Shown: in pieces, positions 16,365-24,580 of the stretch
How positions within the stretch are numbered: the first letter of the stretch is position 1
Layout of the letters: each line of letters begins with the position of its first letter
From: an uncultured Alistipes sp.
GTDB lineage: Bacteria > Bacteroidota > Bacteroidia > Bacteroidales > Rikenellaceae
DNA: 64,000 nt
Reading direction: 5' to 3'
NCBI GenBank assembly: GCA_947623305.1
Contig: CANQGQ010000001.1
Span: 358,223 to 422,222, forward strand
Notes under the pieces: model-generated
What the model was told of the DNA's origin: nothing
The model's database searches: none
Seen by the model: the letters and a program-made list of their open reading frames with translations, nothing else
Translations under genes and position numbers: made by a program

Positions 16365-16970
16365 ATGCCAGTAGATAAAAGAAAAGTTCAGGAAATCAAC
16401 GCCGGTTCCATGGCCGACATCGCGTTCCTGTTGCTGATTTTCTTCCTCGTGGCCACTACGATGAACGTCGATACCGGTCTGGTGCGCGTGCTGCCGCCGA
16501 TGCCCCCCGAGAACCAAAAGCAGGAGGACATCAAGGTCAAGGAGCGCAACCTCTTCCTGGTCCTCGTGTCGGGTAGCGGCAACATCATGGTCGGAACTCC
16601 CAACAACCAGGAATTCACCGATTTGCGCCAGATCAAGGACCGGACGAAAGAGTTCATTCTGAATCCGATGGACGACGAGAATCTGCCCGAGAAGACCGAG
16701 AAGGAGATCGAACTCGCCGATGGTTCCAAATGGGTTTATCCCGAGAGCCAGGGCGTCGTTTCGCTCCAGACGACCCTCGAAACGGATTATCAGACCTACA
16801 TCATGGTGCAGAACGAATTGACCCGCGCGTTCAACGAAGTGCGCGACGAAGTATCCATGCAGAAATTCGGTAAAAAGTTCTCGGAATTGGAAAAGGCAGA
16901 CCGCGACGCCGTGTCGAAGGCCGTTCCTTTGAAGATATCCGAAGCGGAACCGCGTAACATTAAGAAGTAA
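16365..16970 (+). CDS. exbD: ExbD/TolR family protein 1
   Basis: A 201-residue biopolymer-transport protein with one N-terminal membrane helix (about 18-34). The helix carries the proton-path aspartate of the family in SMADIAFLLLIFFLVATTM (Asp18). A periplasmic domain follows, with extra length (about residues 85-190) compared with the usual 130-150-residue ExbD. The long C-terminal part is charged and has VSMQKFGKKFSELEKADRDA. It should pair with the ExbB upstream. Two different ExbD proteins side by side is common in Bacteroidota and may reflect a mixed complex. Confidence 0.9.
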   Translation: MPVDKRKVQEINAGSMADIAFLLLIFFLVATTMNVDTGLVRVLPPMPPENQKQEDIKVKERNLFLVLVSGSGNIMVGTPNNQEFTDLRQIKDRTKEFILNPMDDENLPEKTEKEIELADGSKWVYPESQGVVSLQTTLETDYQTYIMVQNELTRAFNEVRDEVSMQKFGKKFSELEKADRDAVSKAVPLKISEAEPRNIKK

Positions 16971-16975
16971 GGACT

Positions 16976-17446
16976 ATGGCAGTAATGAAAAAGAAGGGCA
17001 ACAAAGGGTTGCCCCCGATCTCGACAGCATCGCTTCCGGACGTTATCTTCATGATCCTTTTCTTCTTCATGGTATCGACGACGATGCGCGACCAGGAGTT
17101 GCTCGTGCGTTACAAACTGCCCGAAGCGACCGAGGTCCAGAAACTGGAGAAAAAGTCGTTGGCCAGCTACATCCACATCGGTCAGCCCTCGCTGGCGATG
17201 CAGGCGCAGTTCGGTACGGCTCCGAAAATCCAGTTGAACGATTCCTACCGGACGACGAAAGACATCTTGGATTTCATCGCCGCCGAGCGCGACAAGTTGA
17301 ACGAGGCCGACCGTGCTTCGATGACCGTCGTGTTGAAGGCCGATGCCAATACGAAGATGGGTATCGTTACGGAGGTGAAGCAGGAGCTTCGCCGTGCGAA
17401 CGCACTGAAAATTTCCTATGCGGCTTCGAAGTCGCTGGGTTATTGA
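16976..17446 (+). CDS. exbD: ExbD/TolR family protein 2
   Basis: A 156-residue ExbD with the membrane segment at about 20-37 (LPDVIFMILFFFMVSTTM), including the conserved aspartate at position 22. The periplasmic domain ends with the typical VVLKADANTKMGIVTEVKQE pattern. The start at 16976 is 5 bp after the previous gene; a second ATG three codons on is possible. It is the last gene of the operon, followed by the terminator at 17475-17506. Confidence 0.92.
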   Translation: MAVMKKKGNKGLPPISTASLPDVIFMILFFFMVSTTMRDQELLVRYKLPEATEVQKLEKKSLASYIHIGQPSLAMQAQFGTAPKIQLNDSYRTTKDILDFIAAERDKLNEADRASMTVVLKADANTKMGIVTEVKQELRRANALKISYAASKSLGY

Positions 17447-17474
17447 TCCTCCGTTCCGGAATCTATTTCAAAAA

Positions 17475-17506
17475 GAGAGCCTGCACAATCTGCAGGCTCT
17501 CTTTTT
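17475..17506 (+). terminator. Intrinsic terminator between exbD and recJ
   Basis: An 11-bp perfect stem (17475-17485 with 17491-17501) with a five-base loop and a T-run on the plus side. The A-run on the other side lets it work in both directions between the convergent genes. Confidence 0.9.
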
Positions 17507-17534
17507 ATTCGTCGATTATTGGCCCAACTAACTA

Positions 17535-19301
17535 TCAGCGATTCAGCACCGGCTTGAGGTCTTTCACTCGCAGCTGGGTCGACACCATGCCGCGATAGTG
17601 ATTCTCGACGATCTGATAGCAAACGTCGATGGGCCGTCCCGAACGCACCCATTCGTAATGCGTCGGTTGTTGGAAAGCAATCGCCGGCATCCGCGTATTG
17701 GGTTTCTGACGTTGCATCAAGTCCATCCGCAGATGTTCGCACTCCGCCCCCACCAACTTCGCCTCGCCGTGATTGCTCACGCCATAGGTAACGAATACCG
17801 GCGCCCCGTTTCCGGGCCCGAACGGTTGAAAACGATTCAGGTCATGCCGGAAAGCCGGCGTAATGTCCGAAAAAAGCAGTTCACTGTCGATGTCCACTTG
17901 CGGCACCAGCATCTGCGGGTCGATGTTCTCCTCGACGAAAGCATTGAACCGACGGGTGAACTCCTCGACATGCTCCGGCCGCATGGTCAGCCCCGCAGCA
18001 TACATGTGCCCGCCGAAGTTTTCCAACAGGTCGGAGCAGGATTCCACAGCTTGGTAAAGATCGAATCCGGGTACGCTGCGGGCTGAACCCGTTACGAACC
18101 CGTTGCTCATCGTCAGCACGACCGTAGGCCGGTAATAGGTCTCGATCAGACGCGAAGCCACGATGCCGACGATTCCCTTCATCCACTTCGGATTGTAAAC
18201 CACCGTGCTCTTGCGGCTCTTCAGCTCGGGATTGCATTCGATATAGGCATGCGCCTCCTGCGTTACCGAGCGGTCGATGGACTTGCGGTCGCGATTGTAG
18301 TCGTCGATCACCTGTCCGAAGTGCGCGGCGACCGCCTCGTTGCCCTCAATGAGCAGCTCCACGGCAGCATGTCCGCCCGAGGGTGAGGCATTCTCGTCGT
18401 TTTCGTCCATGCGCATGCGACCTGCGGCGTTGATGCGCGGCCCGATTTTGAAAACGATGTCGTCGATGGTGATGCTGTGTTTGTCCAACCCGCAGATTTT
18501 GATGATGGACAACAGCCCTTTCGACGGTTCGCGATTGAGCCGCACCAAGCCGTAATGGGCCAGAATGCGGTTTTCGCCCGTGAGCGGCACAATGTCCGAC
18601 GCGATGCTGACGACCAACAGGTCGAGCAGCGGCGTGATTTCATCGAACGGCATGCCGTTTTTCTGCGCATAGGCCTGCACGAGTTTGAACCCCACCCCGC
18701 AACCCGACAACTCATCGAAAGGATAGGTGCAATCGACCCGTTTGGGGTCGAGGACGGCTACGGCTTGCGGAATCTCCTCGGCCGGCAGATGGTGGTCGCA
18801 GATGATGAAATCCACGCCCTTGTTCTTCGCATAGACGACCTTTTCCGTGGCTTTGATGCCGCAGTCCAAGGCGATGATCAACCCCACGCCCTTATGGGAA
18901 GCGAGGTCGATTCCTTTGACCGAAATGCCGTAACCCTCGGTATAACGGTCGGGGATGTAGAACATCAGGTTTTTGTGCCCGATGTGGCGCAGGAATTTAT
19001 AGACGAGTGCAACGGCCGTACAACCGTCGACATCGTAGTCGCCGTAGACCATGATCTTCTCCTGGTCGCGGACGGCCCGCTCGATCCGTTCGACCGCCTT
19101 GTCCATGTCCTTCATTAGGAAGGGATCATGCAAGTCGGCCAAACGGGGATTAAAAAACTTCTCCGCCTTCTCCACCGTGTCTATGCCTCTCTGTACGAGC
19201 AGGTTGGCCAATACGGGCGAGATCCGCAGACCGGCAGCCAATGCAGCTACCGTCGCGGGGTCGCCTTGCGCCTTCACTACCCAGCGTTTTTCTATAGGCA
19301 T
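17535..19301 (-). CDS. recJ: Single-stranded-DNA exonuclease RecJ
   Basis: A 588-residue 5'-3' single-strand exonuclease of the DHH family, working in recombination and mismatch or base-excision repair. The N-terminal catalytic motifs are intact: YGDYDVDGCTA (86-96) and the eponymous CDHHLPAEEIP (168-178), with an LDCGIKA stretch between. The DHHA1 domain shows NFGGHMYAAGLTM, and an OB-fold-like segment follows. Length is normal. The start at 19301 is preceded by an A/T-rich region and then family-A repeat copy 2. Confidence 0.96.
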   Translation of the reverse strand: MPIEKRWVVKAQGDPATVAALAAGLRISPVLANLLVQRGIDTVEKAEKFFNPRLADLHDPFLMKDMDKAVERIERAVRDQEKIMVYGDYDVDGCTAVALVYKFLRHIGHKNLMFYIPDRYTEGYGISVKGIDLASHKGVGLIIALDCGIKATEKVVYAKNKGVDFIICDHHLPAEEIPQAVAVLDPKRVDCTYPFDELSGCGVGFKLVQAYAQKNGMPFDEITPLLDLLVVSIASDIVPLTGENRILAHYGLVRLNREPSKGLLSIIKICGLDKHSITIDDIVFKIGPRINAAGRMRMDENDENASPSGGHAAVELLIEGNEAVAAHFGQVIDDYNRDRKSIDRSVTQEAHAYIECNPELKSRKSTVVYNPKWMKGIVGIVASRLIETYYRPTVVLTMSNGFVTGSARSVPGFDLYQAVESCSDLLENFGGHMYAAGLTMRPEHVEEFTRRFNAFVEENIDPQMLVPQVDIDSELLFSDITPAFRHDLNRFQPFGPGNGAPVFVTYGVSNHGEAKLVGAECEHLRMDLMQRQKPNTRMPAIAFQQPTHYEWVRSGRPIDVCYQIVENHYRGMVSTQLRVKDLKPVLNR

Positions 19302-19346
19302 ACGAACTGTTTTTTATATATCTTATTAATTTCATATTCTTATTTA

Positions 19347-19539
19347 AGTAACTACAACTACTTTACACCGATTCGCGTCGGCGAAAGTGGTTACATGGCC
19401 GTCGGTCGTGTCGCTCGCGGCTTCGCCGCGTATGCAGGCTTGACCCACCCCTAAACCTCCGCCTTGGCGGGGGCTTCCGTCGGAACCCGCAAGGCAATAC
19501 GGTTTTAGAGGACCGTCGATGTAAAGTATATAATCGCCC
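19347..19539 (+). repeat. Family-A intergenic repeat, copy 2 (long form)
   Basis: About 193 bp with the shared sections TTTACACCGATTCGCGTCGG, GGCCGTCGGTCGTGTCGCTC, CGCGGCTTCGCCGCG, GACCCACCCCTAAACC and GCCTTGGCGGGGGCTTC. The tail GTCGGAACCCGCAAGG recurs in copy 5 but not in copies 1 and 3. Confidence 0.88.
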
Positions 19540-19583
19540 TTATTTAATAAAAGGGCTTAAACGCATACTGAGACAAACGGTCT

Positions 19584-20336
19584 CTATAGCCACTCGGCCG
19601 AACAACCCAGCACCTCGCCCAATTGTTCGACGACCGTACGTTTCACCTCCGCCATCGGCGGCCGGCGCCCCGTTTCCGAAGCAATCGACGCCACCCCGCG
19701 ATCGGTGAATCCGCAAGGATGGATACGCGAAAACCATGCAAGATCGGTCGTAACATTGAGCGCAAAACCGTGCATGGTTACGAATCGCGACGAACGCACC
19801 CCTATAGCGCATAGTTTGCGCGGATGAGCGCTCTGCACATCGAGCCAAACGCCCGAAGCACCTGCGATACGGCTGGCGACGATTCCGTAACGGACGACCG
19901 TCCGAATCACGCACTCCTCCAACGCACCGATATAATCGCGCAGACCGATACCGAGCGGTTCCAGATCGAGGATCGGATAGCAAACCAACTGCCCGGGGCC
20001 GTGGAATGTGATATCGCCACCCCGGTCGATATGAAAGAACGTTGCGCCCAACTCGGAAAGTCGTGCCGGATCGACCAGCAGATTCTCGGCATGGCCGCTT
20101 TTGCCCAGCGTATAAACCGGCGGATGTTCGACCGACAAAACCGTTCCGACCGTCTGATCGGCATCGGCCGTTTCGGCTGTACAAACCTTTTCGACCTCCG
20201 GCTGCCGCGTATCATCTGCCGCTCCGGCTTCGCGATCGGTTCGCTTGCGTGCTAATAGTTCATCGAACAGCCGCTGCTGCAATTTCCAGCAATCGGCATA
20301 GTCCATCCGACCGAGGTCGCGGCACACGATCTTCAT
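19584..20336 (-). CDS. lipB: Octanoyltransferase LipB
   Basis: A 250-residue lipoyl (octanoyl) transferase that moves octanoate from acyl carrier protein to lipoyl domains. The signature RGGDITFHGPGQLVCYP is present, with the catalytic pair in KLCAIGVRSS (Lys) and HPCGF (Cys). The start at 20336 overlaps the lipA stop by four bases (ATGA); the frame is open 25 codons upstream inside lipA. Between the first helix and VLSVEHPPVYTLGKSG lies a hydrophilic insert of about 25-30 residues (KRTDREAGAADDTRQP and on) that is longer than I expect for the family. Lipoylation serves the glycine-cleavage system, whose gcvP lies at 46 kb. Confidence 0.94.
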   Translation of the reverse strand: MKIVCRDLGRMDYADCWKLQQRLFDELLARKRTDREAGAADDTRQPEVEKVCTAETADADQTVGTVLSVEHPPVYTLGKSGHAENLLVDPARLSELGATFFHIDRGGDITFHGPGQLVCYPILDLEPLGIGLRDYIGALEECVIRTVVRYGIVASRIAGASGVWLDVQSAHPRKLCAIGVRSSRFVTMHGFALNVTTDLAWFSRIHPCGFTDRGVASIASETGRRPPMAEVKRTVVEQLGEVLGCSAEWL

Positions 20337-21220
20337 CGCCGCACGTTTTCGACGCTCTTCAAGGCCTCTTCCGCCAAATACGACGACCGCACCAACGGTG
20401 CACTCGCGCAATAGCTGAATCCCATATCCAGCGCCTGTTGCCGGTAACGTTCGAACTGCTCGGGAGCGACGTACGCCGCAACGGGATAATGCTCCAGCGT
20501 AGGCCGAAGATACTGTCCGATCGTTACGATCTTCACCCCCGCCTCGCGCAAATCGCGAAGTGTCTGCAAAACCTCCTCCTCGGTTTCGCCCAAACCGACC
20601 ATCAATCCGCTTTTGGTCGTTGCGCCCTGCTCGGCGAGCAGCCGCAACGTCGACAGACTGGTGCGGTATTTCGCACGCGACCGGACCTCGGGAGTCAGTC
20701 GTTCGACGGTTTCGATATTATGTCCGATGATGTCGGGCTGCGATGCGACGACCGTTGCCAACAACTCGGGTCGCGCATCCAAATCGGGAATAAGGAGCTC
20801 GATAGCCGTATCGGGATTGTCGGAGCGAATCGCTTCGACCGTGGCGGCCCACTGATGCGCACCGCCGTCCGGAAGATCATCCCGCGTAACGGATGTTACG
20901 ACGACATACCTCAGTTTCATCAGAGCGACGCTTTCGGCCACACGACGGGGTTCGTCGGAATCCGGCGGCAACGGATATCCGGTACGGGTCGCGCAAAATC
21001 GGCAACCACGTGTGCAGACATCGCCCAGAATCATGAAAGTCGCGGTTCGACGGCTCCAACATTCGGATTGATTCGGACAACGTCCGCTGCTGCAAATCGT
21101 ATGCAGACCGTGTTCTTCGACGATATGCCGCACATCGGCATAGTCGGCGGAGCGGTGAAGCCGGATTTTCAACCAATCGGGTTTGCGTTGCGCATCGACC
21201 GGATCATACAACTTCGGCAT
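20333..21220 (-). CDS. lipA: Lipoyl synthase LipA
   Basis: A 295-residue radical-SAM enzyme that inserts two sulfurs into protein-bound octanoate. It has the auxiliary-cluster cysteines CSSGRCPNQSEC (Cys43, Cys48, Cys54), the radical-SAM motif CTRGCRFC (Cys69, Cys73, Cys76) and the C-terminal RSSY motif whose serine binds the auxiliary cluster. Length is normal. It is the first gene of a two-gene operon with lipB, preceded by a -7 element at 21248-21255. Confidence 0.97.
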   Translation of the reverse strand: MPKLYDPVDAQRKPDWLKIRLHRSADYADVRHIVEEHGLHTICSSGRCPNQSECWSRRTATFMILGDVCTRGCRFCATRTGYPLPPDSDEPRRVAESVALMKLRYVVVTSVTRDDLPDGGAHQWAATVEAIRSDNPDTAIELLIPDLDARPELLATVVASQPDIIGHNIETVERLTPEVRSRAKYRTSLSTLRLLAEQGATTKSGLMVGLGETEEEVLQTLRDLREAGVKIVTIGQYLRPTLEHYPVAAYVAPEQFERYRQQALDMGFSYCASAPLVRSSYLAEEALKSVENVRR

Positions 21221-21247
21221 TAAAGTTCACTAATTTCCCAATTGATG

Positions 21248-21255
21248 CAAAAATA
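21248..21255 (-). promoter_or_regulatory. -7 element for lipA-lipB
   Basis: TATTTTTG on the minus strand fits TAnnTTTG and lies 28 bp before the lipA start. Confidence 0.5.
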
Positions 21256-21283
21256 CGAATAACTATCAACAATTCCAAAAAAT

Positions 21284-21412
21284 TTATTCATGCGGTAGAG
21301 CGCTACAAGGCTTCGGCAGGCTTTCATCGCTGCCCACCGCCCCATTTGAACGGGTTCCTTATGCGATTGGTCGTTATTCGTGCTTGGCAAGACTTTCTTC
21401 GCTTCCGACCAT
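21284..21412. repeat. Family-C intergenic repeat, copy 5
   Basis: Begins TTATTCATGCGGTAGAGCGC and holds two core blocks (GGCAGGCTTTCATCGCTGCC and GCAAGACTTTCTTCGCTTCC) around a TTTGAACGGGTTCCTTATGC link. Confidence 0.78.
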
Positions 21413-21471
21413 TTTGCCTGAAACCGATGCAGCCCGTATTTGTTTATAAAAAAAGCAGCCCGATGGGCTGC

Positions 21472-21535
21472 GCGGGCCGAAGCCTCCGCCCGCGGAGGCC
21501 CGCCTATCGGCGTCCTCCGCAGTCTTCGTCCCGCT
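21472..21535 (-). repeat. Family-B intergenic repeat, copy 2 (reverse)
   Basis: GGGCCGAAGCCTCCGCCCGC followed by GGAGGCCCGCCTATCGGCG and CCGCAGTCTTCGTCCCGC, the reverse complement of copy 1. Confidence 0.85.
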
Positions 21536-21564
21536 TTTTCCTTCCCAACTTTGCGACTCCTTAA

Positions 21565-21648
21565 TCGGAACGGTCGGCAGCGAAGATGGCGTTTATACGC
21601 GAATCAACGATCTGCCGCATCGGGGGTCGCTTTCAAAAGCGGCGGCAG
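21565..21648 (-). repeat. Family-C repeat overlapping the batB 3' end
   Basis: CGGTCGGCAGCGAAGATGG, then ATCTGCCGCATCGGG and CGCTTTCAAAAGCGG. The same blocks form a purely intergenic copy at about 50636-50715, so this one has become part of the batB reading frame. Confidence 0.72.
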
Positions 21649-22653
21649 CCATGCCCCGAAACGCTTCTGCATACCGACCGGAAGCAACAGTTCCAGCAAC
21701 AGCAGCACGATCGCCGCAAGCAGCAGATATTGATATTGTTCGTTGAACTCCTCGAACCGCACGGTCGAAAGTTCCGTCTGTTCCATCTCGTCGATGCTCT
21801 TGACGATTTCATCCAGCCCGATGGATTGCTTCGACGAACGGACATAGGCGCCGCCCGTCATCTCGGCGATTTGCGACAGCATCGCTTCGTCGAGCTTCGA
21901 CACCACCATATCGCCCTTGTCGTCCCGAATAAATTCGCCGTCGATCCGAATCGGGGCGCCCTCCGGCGTGCCGATGCCGATCGTATAGATGCGGATGCCG
22001 GCCTCCTTGGCCCGTTCAGCCACCTCCAGCGCACCACCTTCGTGATCCTCACCGTCGGTAATCAGCACGATCACCCGACTGTGGGGCTGCTCCGTATCGC
22101 CCGAAAAGGCCAGCAGCGCCTGTTCCAACGCCTTGCCGATGGCCGTGCCCTGCACCGACACCAATGCCGGATCAATCCGACGAGCGAACGCCTTCGCCAT
22201 CCGGTAATCCGAAGTGATGGGCAGCTGCACCTTGGGTTCGCCCGCAAAGACGATCAACCCGACCCGATCCTGGTGCAAGCCGTCGAACAGTTTGTCGATG
22301 GCGTATTTGGTTCGCTCGAGACGGTTGGGTTCGAAATCCTCGGCCAGCATCGAATTCGACACATCGACCGCCAGCATCATTTCGATTCCCCGGGCTTTCT
22401 GCTCGCGCAGACGGGAGCCCAACTGCGGACGGGCCGCGACGAATGCCAACAGTGTCCACACCCCGCAAAACAGAATGAATTTCAACACGATGAGACCTTC
22501 CGAAGTTTCGGACATCAACTGCTCCAGCGTCGCGGGATTTCCGAAGCGGGCAAGCCGCCGCTTCCGACAGTATGAAACGTAGAGAAAAAGCACGACGAAG
22601 ATCGGCACGAAGAGCGTCAACCAAATATATTGCGGATTTGCAAAACGGAACAT
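21604..22653 (-). CDS. batB: BatB-type von Willebrand factor A membrane protein
   Basis: A 349-residue Bat (Bacteroides aerotolerance) protein: two N-terminal helices (about 8-27 and 55-75), a periplasmic vWA domain (about 88-285) and a C-terminal helix (about 303-323). The metal-ion-dependent adhesion site is intact: DVSNSML (DxSxS), a Thr in the middle and ITDGEDH. The start MFRFANPQYIW is typical of BatB. The last residues (about 335-349, LLKATPDAADR) are encoded by family-C repeat DNA. It follows batA with a 14-bp gap as the last gene of the locus. Confidence 0.9.
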   Translation of the reverse strand: MFRFANPQYIWLTLFVPIFVVLFLYVSYCRKRRLARFGNPATLEQLMSETSEGLIVLKFILFCGVWTLLAFVAARPQLGSRLREQKARGIEMMLAVDVSNSMLAEDFEPNRLERTKYAIDKLFDGLHQDRVGLIVFAGEPKVQLPITSDYRMAKAFARRIDPALVSVQGTAIGKALEQALLAFSGDTEQPHSRVIVLITDGEDHEGGALEVAERAKEAGIRIYTIGIGTPEGAPIRIDGEFIRDDKGDMVVSKLDEAMLSQIAEMTGGAYVRSSKQSIGLDEIVKSIDEMEQTELSTVRFEEFNEQYQYLLLAAIVLLLLELLLPVGMQKRFGAWLPPLLKATPDAADR

Positions 22654-22667
22654 GGCTTTTTACGATT

Positions 22668-23654
22668 TTACGGAATACGTTTCAGAACGAGGTGCGTCAA
22701 GAGAAACTCCACGAGCAGCAAGGCCATCGCCGCCAGCACCCACTCCAAATAAAGTTCGTGATGGGTTATGTGGGAAAACACCTCGATTTTACTCTTTTCC
22801 AGCCGGTTGATTTCGTCGTAGATGGCCTCCAACTTGGCCTTGTCCGTCGCACGGAAATACTTGCCGCCGGTCAGTCCGGCGATTTCGCCCAACGTCTTTT
22901 CGTCGATTTCGACCTGTTGCTGCACAAAGGTCATGTTGCCGAACATGTCGACCGCCGGATATGGCGCCATCCCCTGCGTGCCGACGCCGATGGTATAGAC
23001 TCGAATGCCCTGTGCCCGAGCGATTTCGGCAGCTGTCAACGGTGCGATTTCGCCGCGATTGTTCACGCCGTCGGTCAGCAGGATGATGACCTTCGATTTG
23101 GCCTCGCTTTCGCGCAGCCGGTTGATGGCTGTAGCCAGCCCGTTGCCGATAGCTGTACCGTCCTCGATCAACCCGCTGCGGATGCGGCCCAGCAAGGTCT
23201 GGAGCGTACCCTGGTCGGTGGTCAACGGGCTTTGCGTAAAGGCTTCGCCGGCAAAGACGACCAACCCGAGCCGGTCGCCCACACGGTCGGCAATGAAGTC
23301 GCCGGCCACCTCCTTGGCAGCCGTGATTCGATCGGGTTTGAAGTCGCGGGCCAGCATCGAGCCCGAAACGTCGATGGCCAACACGATGTCGATGCCCTCG
23401 GTATTCGTGCGCGAGTTCTCCTCGATGCCCTGCGGACGAGCCAATGCCACGATCAACAGTCCCAACGCCACGATGCGCAACGCGAATGGCACGTGTCGCA
23501 ACCAGTAGCGCACGGTTTTCGGAGCGCCCACAGCCCCGTCGACCGACGAAATCCGGATCGAAGCGCCGCCCCGCCGCGTCTGCCAAACATAGTAGGCGAC
23601 AAGCAACGGCAAAGCGACGAACAACCACAAATAATGAGGCGATGCGAAACTCAT
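22668..23654 (-). CDS. batA: BatA-type von Willebrand factor A membrane protein
   Basis: A 328-residue paralogue of BatB with the same layout: N-terminal helices, a vWA domain with DVSGSMLARDF and LLTDGVNN (intact MIDAS), and a C-terminal helix (LEWVLAAMALLLVEFLLTHL). The start MSFASPHYLWLF at 23654 is preceded by TTAATAATAAT; a start five codons upstream is possible. BatA and BatB probably act together at the inner membrane with the MoxR ATPase. A 147-bp gap separates it from the TPR gene upstream. Confidence 0.9.
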   Translation of the reverse strand: MSFASPHYLWLFVALPLLVAYYVWQTRRGGASIRISSVDGAVGAPKTVRYWLRHVPFALRIVALGLLIVALARPQGIEENSRTNTEGIDIVLAIDVSGSMLARDFKPDRITAAKEVAGDFIADRVGDRLGLVVFAGEAFTQSPLTTDQGTLQTLLGRIRSGLIEDGTAIGNGLATAINRLRESEAKSKVIILLTDGVNNRGEIAPLTAAEIARAQGIRVYTIGVGTQGMAPYPAVDMFGNMTFVQQQVEIDEKTLGEIAGLTGGKYFRATDKAKLEAIYDEINRLEKSKIEVFSHITHHELYLEWVLAAMALLLVEFLLTHLVLKRIP

Positions 23655-23801
23655 ATTATTATTAAACAATTTTATTAAGCAACCATCTATTCATGCTTCG
23701 GTAAGTCGGGAAGTGGTTTGAAATATTCGGAAGTATTCGGCACATTTCGAAACCGTCCCGAAATTTTCCTTTTCCGGATTCCGCACGATGCGCGCGACCG
23801 G

Positions 23802-24575
23802 CTACCAGTTCTTGCCGCCGCGAACGACCACTCCCTGTTTCTCTTTCAGCTTCTCCTGCGTCCGGTCTTCCTGGGCCTGGATAGCGTCGAGTATCTGCTC
23901 CTGTTCCTGTTCGGAAATACCCGCCGGAACCGGCTGCGGTTCGCCTTGCCGTTCGTCATCGTCGCCCTGTTGCGGCTCGGACGGCTGCTGCTGCGGATCG
24001 TTCTGCTGCGAATCCTGCCGACCGTCGTCCTCGTTCTTCTGGTTATCCGAATTTTCGTTGTTCTGCTGGTTCTGTTGATTTTGCTGGTCCTGGTCTTGCT
24101 GCTGATCCTGCCCGCCGCCGCCGTTCTGCTGGTCGTCCAACAACTTCTTGGTATAAGCGTAGTTGTACTTCGCCTCCATGTCCGACGGATCGAGCCGCAA
24201 CGACTGTTTGTAACTTTCGAGCGCCTCCTTGTACTTCTTCTGCCGGAACTGCGCATTGCCCAGATTGTAAAACGCTTCGGCACGCTCCTTCTCGTTACGC
24301 AGCGTATCGGCCGCCGCCTGCCGCATCGTCTGTTCCGCCTGGTCGTAACGCTCGGCCTTGTAGAGGGCATTGCCGAGATCGTAAGTCGCCTCGAACGACC
24401 CGGGTGCAAAATTCAACGCCTTCCCGTACCGTTCGATGCTCTCCTCGTAATTTCCCTTGTTGAACTGTCGGTTGCCGCTGCGCACAGCCGACCGTTCGGG
24501 CATCCGCTGAGCCGATGCCGTTCCGCCCCACCCTGCACACAAGGCGAAAACCAAAATATAAAAAAATCGGTGCAT
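23802..24575 (-). CDS. batC: BatC-type tetratricopeptide protein with a Gln/Asn-rich tail
   Basis: A 257-residue exported TPR protein. A signal peptide (1-23, ending GTASAQ) precedes about three TPR units between 30 and 135 (for example NKGNYEESIERYGKALNFAP and KKYKEALESYKQSLRLDPSD). A low-complexity tail (about 145-225) of Gln, Asn, Asp and Glu follows. The start at 24575 is 5 bp after the previous gene. The role is scaffold-like by analogy with BatC. In the locus order I know from Bacteroides, batC follows batB; here it lies before batA. Confidence 0.88.
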   Translation of the reverse strand: MHRFFYILVFALCAGWGGTASAQRMPERSAVRSGNRQFNKGNYEESIERYGKALNFAPGSFEATYDLGNALYKAERYDQAEQTMRQAAADTLRNEKERAEAFYNLGNAQFRQKKYKEALESYKQSLRLDPSDMEAKYNYAYTKKLLDDQQNGGGGQDQQQDQDQQNQQNQQNNENSDNQKNEDDGRQDSQQNDPQQQPSEPQQGDDDERQGEPQPVPAGISEQEQEQILDAIQAQEDRTQEKLKEKQGVVVRGGKNW

Positions 24576-24580
24576 GCGTG

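Larger units (their letters stand above)
21221..21603. other. Repeat-filled region between lipA and the batB end
   Basis: About 383 bp with the lipA promoter element, a family-C copy, a reversed family-B copy and the start of a reversed family-C block that runs into the batB 3' end. No gene is seen. Confidence 0.7.
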
